Source: SZAS-103 sp038234715
Lineage (GTDB): Bacteria; Pseudomonadota; Gammaproteobacteria; Xanthomonadales; Xanthomonadaceae
Direction: 5' to 3'
Assembly (NCBI GenBank): GCA_038234715.1
Contig: JBBQTD010000019.1
Coordinates: 1-54,937, forward strand
Length of the DNA stretch: 54,937 bases
Numbering within the stretch: position 1 is the first letter of the stretch; every line of letters begins with the position of its first letter. Both the position numbers and the translations under genes were made by a program. Shown here in pieces: positions 24,962 to 32,709 of the stretch. The notes beneath the pieces were generated by a model. It did not search any database. It was not told where the DNA came from and saw only the letters and a list, made by a program, of their open reading frames with translations.

Positions 24962-26268
24962 TGCATCGCTCCGGCAACGCGGCCGGAGGAACCGGCGATC
25001 GTCGCGGCGACCTGCGCCGCCAGCGCCTGTACGCGCTGGTCTTCGAAGTGCGTGCGCTTCACGAAGTCCAGCACCGGCTGGGCAGACGCTGGCTTTCCGG
25101 CAGCAAGCGCTGCCTGGAGGTAAATGCGGATGTCTTCGGGTGCGCGCTGGATCGACCAATCGTCCTGTGCCAGCTTCAGGGCGCGTACCGGGTCGTGCTG
25201 CAATTCGAGCGCGAAGCGCGCTTCCTCGCGACCGTACAGGCGACTGTCGCCGCGTTGTTCGAGATCGTGGAAGCGCGAGGCCATCTGCGCGATGTCGGCA
25301 GTCGCGGCGGGCAGCTTGAGCGCCACCTCCGCCAGCACCTTGCGCAGGAACGATGTGTCGGATTGTTCGTATCCGCGCGTCAGCTCCAGCGCTTCGCGCG
25401 CACGTTGGTGGTCGAGCAGGAAATCCGCATAGTCGGCCAACAGGAAGTTGTCGCCGGGCGCGCGCTGCAGGGCCTTCCTGAACTCGGCATCCGCGCGGTC
25501 GGACTGTCCAAGGGTCTTGGCCGCATCCGCAAGCAGGCCGTGCGCCCATGCCTGCAATGCCGGCGATGCGTCGGGTTCCTGTCGCAGCAGCAGGTCCACG
25601 ACTTGCAGCGTGCCCTGCGCATGGCCGGTCACCGCAGACCACGAGCCGATGCAACCTGCGGTGATCAGGCCATCGGAGTTGCCAAGCAGATGCGCACAAT
25701 CTCGATGCGCCTCATCCATGTCGCCCTGTACCAGCGCAACCGCCGCCTCGGTCAACCATGCCTGCGCGTTGTCCGGATCGCGACGCAGCACCGCCTGCAG
25801 GATCTGCCTCGAGCCCACGAATTGGTGGCGGCTCTGCAGGATCGTAGCCAGTACCAGCATCGCGTCATCGGATGGCGGACGCCTGGCTATCCACGGCGCG
25901 ATGATCGCCTGCGCGCGTCCAAGATAGCGCGCGTCGCCAGTGTCACGTCCATAGTCCAGGTAGGCGCGTGCCAGCGCGACGCCGAGCTTCACATCGGTGG
26001 GCCTGGCTTCCACCTGCCTCCTGAGCGTATCGAACTGGCGTACGCGCGGATCGCTGGTTGACGGCAGGTGTTCCAGCACCGTGTTGCCGGTGGCTGGAAT
26101 GTAGGGTTCTGTCTGGTTCGCCGCCGCGGCAGTGATGCCCAATGAAAACACGCACAGCAAGGCCGCGATGGTTGCCGACCATCGAGCGACTCGATTGCGG
26201 ACGTGGATGTTTGGCGGCTGCACGGCGATTGCCTGGTTGTCAGTCAGTGGAAGGTGGTCAGGTTGCAT
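24958..26268 (-). CDS. Exported TPR protein of the DUF4331 - HupE locus
   Basis: 436 residues. A hydrophobic segment near residues 31-50 (WSATIAALLCVFSLGITAAA) acts as signal or anchor after a long N-terminal tail, followed by many TPR-like helical pairs (LGVALARAYLDYGRDTGDA, ILQAVLRRDPDNAQAW, AEFRKALQRAPGDNFLLADY). It is translated with the HupE-like gene (ATGA overlap) and lies 69 bases after DUF4331, with a hairpin between. The position suggests a periplasmic scaffold for the two partners. The start is uncertain, since no good ribosome site is visible. Confidence 0.85.
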   Translation of the reverse strand: MQPDHLPLTDNQAIAVQPPNIHVRNRVARWSATIAALLCVFSLGITAAAANQTEPYIPATGNTVLEHLPSTSDPRVRQFDTLRRQVEARPTDVKLGVALARAYLDYGRDTGDARYLGRAQAIIAPWIARRPPSDDAMLVLATILQSRHQFVGSRQILQAVLRRDPDNAQAWLTEAAVALVQGDMDEAHRDCAHLLGNSDGLITAGCIGSWSAVTGHAQGTLQVVDLLLRQEPDASPALQAWAHGLLADAAKTLGQSDRADAEFRKALQRAPGDNFLLADYADFLLDHQRAREALELTRGYEQSDTSFLRKVLAEVALKLPAATADIAQMASRFHDLEQRGDSRLYGREEARFALELQHDPVRALKLAQDDWSIQRAPEDIRIYLQAALAAGKPASAQPVLDFVKRTHFEDQRVQALAAQVAATIAGSSGRVAGAMQ

Positions 26269-26287
26269 CTGCGATCCGGACGGATGA

Positions 26288-26313
26288 TCCGGCGGCGCCG
26301 AAGCGCCGCCGGA
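26288..26313 (-). terminator. UUCG hairpin between DUF4331 and the TPR gene
   Basis: Minus strand CCGGCGGCGC-TTCG-GCGCCGCCGG, a perfect 10-bp GC-rich stem (11 with a T-A pair) with no U tract. More likely an attenuator or RNA-stabilising element that keeps DUF4331 expression above the downstream genes than a full terminator. Confidence 0.7.
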
Positions 26314-26337
26314 ATGCGTCGTTCAGATGCTCAATCC

Positions 26338-27777
26338 TCAACGGGCCGCCTGGGTTGCAGCTCCGGTGGGAGTGGTGGCGCCGGGCAGTGGCGTATTGAG
26401 GTACGGAAACCTGTTCTGGAACTGCTTTGCCGAAAGTGCGGCACCATCCGTATAGGGCAGCTGTCCGGACGGCGCATCGGCCGACGAGAGCAGCACACCC
26501 ATCGCAACGCGCAATTCGATGTCAACGACATCGTCGCCAGGACGGCGTCCGTTCGGGAAGCCGGCAACATCGCCACCCAGTACGGCAAGTGTGTTCTGGG
26601 TGGATGCCGGCCGCGGCGCGATCGACGTGTTGAGGCGCAGCATTTCCGCCGGCACGACGTTCGGCGGCTGGTTCAAGCCCTTCACACCGGTAAGGAATGC
26701 GGCAACCAGATCGGTGCGTGGGAACTTCGTCGGAGCCGTCACGCCCGGAAACAGCGCCTGGATCAGCGCAGGCAACGTCGGGTTGGTTACGTAGGTCGCG
26801 AATTGCGCGTCGTCCTTTGGCTCGGACGCGTTGAACTTGTCCTTGTCGGGCAGGCCGATGATGACTTCATTCACCAGCGGCATTCCCAATCGCGACACTT
26901 GGTTGAAGCCATACAGCGCATTGGGCGGTGTGTTCGGCGACTTCGGCAGGCTTGCCGTTGTCCACGCACCAATGACGGGGCTTCCACCCGTGGCCAGGCA
27001 GGCAATCGGCACTTCCAGCGCGATCGTCGTGATGTTCTTGTCGGCCAGTTCGTTCCTGTTGCCGTTCGGCGTGCCCAGCGGATTGAGGTTCACCAGGTCG
27101 AACACCTGGCCGAGGGCGACCGCAAATCCTTCCTTGCGCTGGCCAACAAACACGCGGCCTTCGCCACACCCGTCCAGACCAATGCGGTCGATGTGGCTGC
27201 TGGCATATGCCGCATAGTTCGGGATCGACTTGTTGCCGATGTTGTCGAATGGCTTGCGGAAGACCGTCCCGCCGCTGCTGAGATTGGTTGCAGCGGCCGG
27301 CGGCTGCGTGCCGCGCATGGTGGTGACGGTATAGGTCTCGATCAGGTTCTTGACCGCGTCGTTGGCGGTCGGCGTGGTGCCGAACTGGCCGATGTTGCTC
27401 AGCGGTACCGCGACCTGCACGCCGTTCACCGGGATCGTGCGGTTCTGATAGTTGTTCTGGAAGCGGAAGAGGTACGTGATGTCGGCGACGCCGTCACCAT
27501 TGGTATCGACCTTGATCTCGTACAGCGCCTTTGGATCCAGGCTGAAATAATTCGGGCCGCCGTAAGCGTCCTGCAGTGGCGCATAGTTCGCGAGGAACGT
27601 GACGTAGCCCGTGCGGCCGGATTCGTAACTGCGGAACATGTAGAAGTCGGTTCCGTCGACTTTCGGTGTCTGCGAAATCAGTGGCGCTTCACGATGGCTC
27701 GAGGCGAGCGTCGAGCCTGCGAGCATGAGGCCCGCAGTGGCGATCGCGATCGCGAGTTTGCTGCGATGAATGTTCAT
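26338..27777 (-). CDS. DUF4331 family exported protein
   Basis: 479 residues with a Sec signal (MNIHRSKLAIAIATAGLMLA, then GSTLASS) and the DUF4331 start SSHREAPLISQTPKVDGTDF, YMFRSYESG. A DTNGDGVAD calcium-loop-like motif (91-99) follows EIKV. Family features later are FRKPFDNIGNKSIPNYAAYA, and GNRNELADKNITTIALEVPI, and GVKGLNQPPNVVPAEMLRLN. Function is unknown, and the family is often next to TPR and HupE-like genes, as here. First gene of the probable three-gene unit, with AAGGGA before ATG 27777. Confidence 0.92.
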   Translation of the reverse strand: MNIHRSKLAIAIATAGLMLAGSTLASSHREAPLISQTPKVDGTDFYMFRSYESGRTGYVTFLANYAPLQDAYGGPNYFSLDPKALYEIKVDTNGDGVADITYLFRFQNNYQNRTIPVNGVQVAVPLSNIGQFGTTPTANDAVKNLIETYTVTTMRGTQPPAAATNLSSGGTVFRKPFDNIGNKSIPNYAAYASSHIDRIGLDGCGEGRVFVGQRKEGFAVALGQVFDLVNLNPLGTPNGNRNELADKNITTIALEVPIACLATGGSPVIGAWTTASLPKSPNTPPNALYGFNQVSRLGMPLVNEVIIGLPDKDKFNASEPKDDAQFATYVTNPTLPALIQALFPGVTAPTKFPRTDLVAAFLTGVKGLNQPPNVVPAEMLRLNTSIAPRPASTQNTLAVLGGDVAGFPNGRRPGDDVVDIELRVAMGVLLSSADAPSGQLPYTDGAALSAKQFQNRFPYLNTPLPGATTPTGAATQAAR

Positions 27778-27801
27778 GGCTGTCCCTTGGTGGCTGAGTG
27801 C

Positions 27802-27816
27802 GCACGGACTCCGTGC
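27802..27816 (-). promoter_or_regulatory. 15-bp palindrome in the DUF4331 leader
   Basis: GCACGGA-C-TCCGTGC lies 25-39 bases before the DUF4331 start codon. A possible operator or short leader hairpin. Function inferred from position only. Confidence 0.35.
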
Positions 27817-28025
27817 TGATGAATCTCCTGGCGTCGGCCTCCGAAGAAACTCCTGATGCGCAGATCAAGTTTCCCCTTCGGTTCGCGATGCGACACACGA
27901 CGCAACCGAACCCGACGCCGAGGGATCATTCGCCGCGCGCCGCGAAGGTGCCGTGAAGAGGAGACGATCCGCTGCACTGATCCGCCGCATGTCGATGAGA
28001 AGCAGCGAGACACGACACGAGACAT

Positions 28026-28055
28026 AAAAAAAGACCGGCGCGTTCGCCGGTCTTT
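28026..28055 (-). terminator. Terminator of the glycine-zipper gene
   Basis: AAAGACCGGCG-CGTT-CGCCGGTCTTT, an 11-bp stem followed on the minus strand by a run of T. A strong, symmetric intrinsic terminator 60 bases past the stop codon. Confidence 0.93.
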
Positions 28056-28114
28056 CGATTCCGATGGTCAGCGTGATGGACGCGTGAGGATCGGGGCCAG
28101 CGCGCGCTGCATGC

Positions 28115-28423
28115 CTAATTGCAGACGCGCTCCACGGTGCGGTACCTGCGGTGGTCGTTCTCGCTCGCGATGTGGTGGCCGATCGCGCCGCCTGCGACCG
28201 CACCGCCGACCGTGGCAAGCGTTTTGCCGTTGCCTCCGCCGAACTGGTGGCCAATCAATCCGCCTGCAACCGCGCCGACGGCGGTACCGACGACATGATG
28301 GTTGTGCGAGTGGTGCTCGCGGTACACCACCACGTTGTGGCATTCCGCATTCGCGTCATTGGCCACGGCGACGCCCATGCCAAGCAGCAATCCCGCAACC
28401 GCTATCGTCCTGATCGTATCCAT
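28115..28423 (-). CDS. Glycine-zipper 2TM domain outer-membrane-type protein
   Basis: 102 residues with a signal peptide (MDTIRTIAVAGLLLGMGVAV, then ANDANA) and a glycine-zipper region VGTAVGAVAGGLIGHQFGGG..GGAVAGGAIGHHI, as in the Rickettsia 17-kDa antigen/OmpA-like small proteins. A His-rich segment REHHSHNHHV precedes it and ERVCN ends it. Probably associated with the cell envelope. A strong terminator follows. Confidence 0.9.
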   Translation of the reverse strand: MDTIRTIAVAGLLLGMGVAVANDANAECHNVVVYREHHSHNHHVVGTAVGAVAGGLIGHQFGGGNGKTLATVGGAVAGGAIGHHIASENDHRRYRTVERVCN

Positions 28424-28549
28424 GGAGCTCTCCTTGGTCGTGCGTCAATGGTGACGCACCAATCATGGGATCGACCGGCTTAACTGACCGCCAATAGGCG
28501 CGGTCGAAACTGAACCGCAGTATGTAGACTTTTTCGACCACCCAGCGCG

Positions 28550-29614
28550 TCAGTCGAACAGTTCCGGCTGTGGAAGCGACGTAGCGACGCCACGAAAATT
28601 GCCGAGGCCGACGCCTACCAGGCGATAGCGCGTGTGGTGGGGCAACTGCACGCGCGTGCACAGGTCCATCGCGATTGCCGTCAAGGCGTCGACGCTCGAC
28701 GGTGGCTGTGCCGGAGTGTGGCTGCGCGTAAGGATCTGGAAGTGCGCGGTCTTGAGCTTGAGCACCACGGTGCGGCCCACGCGTTCTTTCTCCAGGCCAG
28801 CCGCCGCCCATGTCTTGGCTGCGAGCCGAACGATATAGGGCGCGATGTCGTCGAGCAACAGGTCGGTCTCGAACGTGTCTTCGGCGGAAATCGATTGTGT
28901 CGGAAGATGCGGATTGACCACGCGCTCGTCGATGCCGCGCGCGAGTTCGTACAGGCGCCTGCCGTAGCGCCCGAAGGTGCGTTCGAGTTCCGCGAGCGCG
29001 ACCTCGCCGAGCGCGCCCACCGTCGCGATGCCCAGCCCCGCGAGCCGGCCTTGCATCACCTTGCCCACGCCGGGAATGCGTCCCACCGGCAGCGGTTGCA
29101 GGAATGCGGCGACATCGTGCGGACGGATCACGAACAGGCCGTCGGGCTTATCCCAGTCCGAGGCGATCTTCGCGAGGAACTTGTTCGGCGCCACGCCCGC
29201 CGATGCGGTGAGCGCGGTCTCATCAAGGATCGATGCGCGGATCGACTGCGCGACCGCCGTGGCGGAATCAAGTCCGGTCTTTGTCGTGGTGACGTCCAGG
29301 TACGCTTCGTCCAGCGACAACGGCTCGACCAGGTCCGTATGCCGCAGGAAGATCTCGCGCACATGCCTGGATGCCGCCCGATAGCGCACGAAGTCCGGAG
29401 CGACGAACACCGCGTCCGGGCACAGCCGCTCAGCGCGCAGCGCTGGCATCGCCGAGCGGATGCCGAAGCGACGCGCCTCGTAGCTTGCCGCGCACACCAC
29501 CGAGCGCGCGCCGCGCCACGCGACCACCACAGGCCGCCCACGCAACGCCGGGTCGTCGCGTTGTTCGACCGAAGCGTAAAAGGCATCCATGTCGATGTGG
29601 ACGATCTTGCGCAT
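28550..29614 (-). CDS. dinB: DNA polymerase IV (Y family)
   Basis: Error-prone translesion polymerase. 354 residues: catalytic acidic residues D8 (IHIDMDAFYASVEQ-type start HIDMDAFYASVEQ) and D102-E103 (SLDEAYLDV), the fingers CAASYEARRFGIRSAMPALR, the thumb/HhH GRIPGVGKVMQGRLAGLGI and a little-finger domain. The C-terminus PQPELFD is a beta-clamp binding motif. No LexA box was recognised upstream. Start ATG 29614. Confidence 0.97.
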   Translation of the reverse strand: MRKIVHIDMDAFYASVEQRDDPALRGRPVVVAWRGARSVVCAASYEARRFGIRSAMPALRAERLCPDAVFVAPDFVRYRAASRHVREIFLRHTDLVEPLSLDEAYLDVTTTKTGLDSATAVAQSIRASILDETALTASAGVAPNKFLAKIASDWDKPDGLFVIRPHDVAAFLQPLPVGRIPGVGKVMQGRLAGLGIATVGALGEVALAELERTFGRYGRRLYELARGIDERVVNPHLPTQSISAEDTFETDLLLDDIAPYIVRLAAKTWAAAGLEKERVGRTVVLKLKTAHFQILTRSHTPAQPPSSVDALTAIAMDLCTRVQLPHHTRYRLVGVGLGNFRGVATSLPQPELFD

Positions 29615-29761
29615 GGGACCTTGGGTTCACCTCGTCGGGGGCGTATATGCCGCCGCTGCCTATGCTAGCTTTGGTAGCGCCGATTCGGGGATCGGCCGTT
29701 GCCGCCAGCGTCGTCGTCTCGCGCTGGCCACCTTTGCCTGGGGTCTCAAGGGAGGAACACC

Positions 29762-32605
29762 ATGAAGCATTGCATCATGTTCACGTTGATCAGCGTGGCC
29801 TTGGCTGCAGCGTCCGCCAGCGCGTTCGCGCAGAGCGACACCACGCCGGATACGCAGACCAAGCCCAAGGAGCTTGGCGCCGTCGAAGTGACCGGCTCTG
29901 CGATCCCGCGCACCAGCAAGGAAACACCATCACCGGTGATCGTGATCAATGCGCTGCAGATCAAGCGCAGCGGACTGACGACCGTGGCGGACGTGGTGCG
30001 CTCGGTCTCGGCCGACAACAGCGGCACCATCCCGAACGCGTTCACTGCCGGCTTCGCAGCAGGTTCGTCGGGCGTGGCACTGCGCGGCTTGACCGTGAAT
30101 TCGACCCTGGTGCTGGTCGATGGCAGACGTCTCGCATCGTATGCGTTGGCCGACGACGGGCAGCGTTCGTTCGTCGACCTGAACACGATTCCGCTGGATG
30201 CCGTCGATCGTATCGAAGTGCTCAAGGACGGCGCGTCTTCGCTGTACGGCGCCGACGCGATCGCCGGCGTGGTCAACGTCATCCTCAAGCACGATTTCAA
30301 AGGAGCCGACGTCACCGCAGAAATCGGCACTTCGCAACACGGCGGCGGCTTGGAGAAGCGCGCGACCGGTTCCTGGGGCAAGGGCGATCTGGAGAGTGAT
30401 CACTGGAACGGTTACGCGGCGTTCGAATACGAGGGTGACGCCCGCATCACCACGCCGTCGCGTGGCTTTCCGTTCAACACCGGCGATCTGTCGTCGATCG
30501 GCGGACCCAACGGCATCGGCGGCCAGCCTCTGAATAATAGTGGCTCGATTTATGGTTCGGTCTCGCCCGGCACGCTGGGTACCCCCGGTGATCTCACTAC
30601 AGGTAATTTTATTTCGCTCAATCCCATCTTCCAGCCATTGCGTCCCTGCGGCCCGGGTTCGACTCCGATCAACGATCCGAACAACGACCTCGGCGCCGGC
30701 GCGGGCAGTTATTGCACGCAGAATTTCGCAGATTTCGGCGACGACCAGGCGGCGCAGGAACGGATCGGCCTGTACGGCCGCTTCACGTTCAAATTCGGCG
30801 ACTACGGCGAGGCGTATCTGAATGCCAGTTACTACCAGAACAAGGTCGTGGTCGACGGTGGACCACCACAGATCCAGACCGGCACGCCGAACAATACCAA
30901 TGCCATCGCGTTGCCGGTCTTCCTGTCGAACGGTTCGCTCAATCCCAACAACCCGTTCGCTGCGCAAGGGCAGGTCGCGTTGATCAACTATGCCTTCGGC
31001 GACATTCCCGGCGCGTCGGAGGAGTTCAACCACGTCTATCGTTTCGTGGCGGGTGTCAAGGGCAGCCTCGGTGAGTGGAATTACGACTCCGCCCTGGTCG
31101 TCAACCACACCGCGCTGGACTCCACCTTGCTGGGGTTCATCAACTTCAACCAGTTGATCAGCGACCTCAAGGATGGAAGCTACAATTTCATCGATCCATC
31201 GCAAAACTCGGCGGCGGTGCGCGCGGCGCTTGCGCCGGCGTTGCGCAAGACCTCCACCAGCGACATGGATTCGATCGACTTCCGGGTCAACCGGCCGCTC
31301 TTCAAGCTGCGCGGAGGAGACCTCGGCCTGGCACTCGGAGCCGAGGAGCGGCATGAAGCGCAGAACGATCCCGATCTGAATCCAAACCTGGCGGCCCAGG
31401 GCCTGGGCATCGCGCACACCGTCGGATCGCGCAATATCGGCGCGGTGTATGCGGAAATCGATGCGCCGATCACCAAGTCGTTCGAAGTCGACGGTTCCGC
31501 ACGCTACGACCACTACAGCGATTTCGGCGGCGCGTTCGATCCCAAGATCGGATTCAAGTGGAAGCCGATCGATCAACTCGCGTTTCGCGGCACCTACTCG
31601 CGCGGATTCCGTGCGCCGGCGTTTGCCGAGAACGGTTCGAGCGCAGCCGAAGGATTCACTACGTTCCAGATCACCAACGTACCCTTCCTTGTTGCGCATG
31701 GTGGTGATCCCATCACCGGAAGCAATGCTGACGCGTACGCCGCCAACCAGTACGCGCTTGCACAATCCACAGTTGCCAATCCGAACATCCAACCCGAGCG
31801 GTCGAAGAGTTTCACGTTCGGCATGATCGTCCAGCCCAGCCCATGGCTGGATGCCTCGCTGGACTACTACTGGATCAAGAAGACGGGCGTGATCGTGCAA
31901 TCCGATCCCAACGTGGCGCTGTCCAACTATTTCGCGGGCAGTGCGTTGCCGGCCGGATACACGATCATAGCGGACACGCCGGACCCGCAGTTCCCGAATG
32001 CGTTGCCTCGGCCGATTGTGGTGAAGGCACCGTTCATCAACGCAAATTCGCTGGTCACGAACGGTATGGACCTGGACCTTCGGGCGAAGTTCAAGCCATC
32101 CGACAGCACGCAGTGGATCAGCGACCTTACGATCACCGGCATCTTCAAGTGGACGATGAATTTCCCCGACGGGTCCATCCAGGATTATGTGGGGACCCAG
32201 GGACCCTACATTCTGTCGTCAGGCGCCGGTACACCGCGCTATCGCGCCAACTGGGCCAACACCCTGATCTGGGGGAGGCTGGAGACAACCGCGACGGTCT
32301 ACTACACCAGCGGGATCTTCATGTCCGTTCCGGATATCACCAACGACCACAGTTGTTTCTCCACCGGTCCCAGCGGTGCCAATTTCCCAGCCAACTGCCG
32401 GGTGCCCTCGTTCACCGACGTCGACCTGACCGCCATCTATCACCTCAACGACCACATCGACATCAACGGAGCCGTGGAGAACGTGTTCGACCGCAAGCCG
32501 CCGTTCGATCCGATCGACTATGCAGCGCTCAACTACAACCCGACCTATGCGCAGTCAGGCATCGTCGGGCGCTTCTTCAAACTCGGCGTGCACGTGAAGT
32601 TCTAG
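29762..32605 (+). CDS. TonB-dependent outer-membrane receptor
   Basis: Energised uptake of an iron complex or other nutrient across the outer membrane. 947 residues with a signal peptide (MKHCIMFTLISVALAAASAS, then AFAQS), a plug domain beginning GAVEVTGSAIPRTSKETPSP and ALQIKRSGLTTVADVVRSVS, and an RGL..N/DGRRL..LADDG motif. A 22-strand-type barrel with many aromatic girdles ends in a C-terminal Phe (FKLGVHVKF). GGAGG at 29751-29755 and ATG 29762. The substrate cannot be told. Confidence 0.93.
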   Translation: MKHCIMFTLISVALAAASASAFAQSDTTPDTQTKPKELGAVEVTGSAIPRTSKETPSPVIVINALQIKRSGLTTVADVVRSVSADNSGTIPNAFTAGFAAGSSGVALRGLTVNSTLVLVDGRRLASYALADDGQRSFVDLNTIPLDAVDRIEVLKDGASSLYGADAIAGVVNVILKHDFKGADVTAEIGTSQHGGGLEKRATGSWGKGDLESDHWNGYAAFEYEGDARITTPSRGFPFNTGDLSSIGGPNGIGGQPLNNSGSIYGSVSPGTLGTPGDLTTGNFISLNPIFQPLRPCGPGSTPINDPNNDLGAGAGSYCTQNFADFGDDQAAQERIGLYGRFTFKFGDYGEAYLNASYYQNKVVVDGGPPQIQTGTPNNTNAIALPVFLSNGSLNPNNPFAAQGQVALINYAFGDIPGASEEFNHVYRFVAGVKGSLGEWNYDSALVVNHTALDSTLLGFINFNQLISDLKDGSYNFIDPSQNSAAVRAALAPALRKTSTSDMDSIDFRVNRPLFKLRGGDLGLALGAEERHEAQNDPDLNPNLAAQGLGIAHTVGSRNIGAVYAEIDAPITKSFEVDGSARYDHYSDFGGAFDPKIGFKWKPIDQLAFRGTYSRGFRAPAFAENGSSAAEGFTTFQITNVPFLVAHGGDPITGSNADAYAANQYALAQSTVANPNIQPERSKSFTFGMIVQPSPWLDASLDYYWIKKTGVIVQSDPNVALSNYFAGSALPAGYTIIADTPDPQFPNALPRPIVVKAPFINANSLVTNGMDLDLRAKFKPSDSTQWISDLTITGIFKWTMNFPDGSIQDYVGTQGPYILSSGAGTPRYRANWANTLIWGRLETTATVYYTSGIFMSVPDITNDHSCFSTGPSGANFPANCRVPSFTDVDLTAIYHLNDHIDINGAVENVFDRKPPFDPIDYAALNYNPTYAQSGIVGRFFKLGVHVKF

Positions 32606-32613
32606 TGATACGG

Positions 32614-32642
32614 GTCGCCCGGGATGCAAGGTCCCGGGCGAC
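32614..32642. terminator. Strong hairpin between convergent TonB receptor and GGDEF genes
   Basis: GTCGCCCGGGA-TGCAAGG-TCCCGGGCGAC, a perfect 11-bp stem with 7-base loop, 9 bases past the receptor stop. There is no T run, so it is better called a bidirectional hairpin than a proven terminator. Confidence 0.6.
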
Positions 32643-32709
32643 TGCCCCACACGCAAGTACACACCCCCTTTGCCATGTTGCCCGCTCGGGCAGGCGCGCA
32701 ATGCACCGC

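Larger units (their letters stand above)
27778..28114. other. 337-base region between DUF4331 and the glycine-zipper gene
   Basis: Holds the leader of DUF4331 (with a palindrome at 27802-27816) and the terminator of the glycine-zipper gene (28026-28055). I see no convincing gene between them. Confidence 0.5.

Noticed and set aside
22892..25123. A 743-codon plus-strand frame
   Set aside because: It runs antisense to YajQ, the HupE-like gene and others, with Arg/Gln-rich shadow composition.
28502..28539. GGTCGAAA/TTTCGACC stem after dinB as a terminator
   Set aside because: The loop is 22 bases and there is no T run behind it on the minus strand. Too weak to list.
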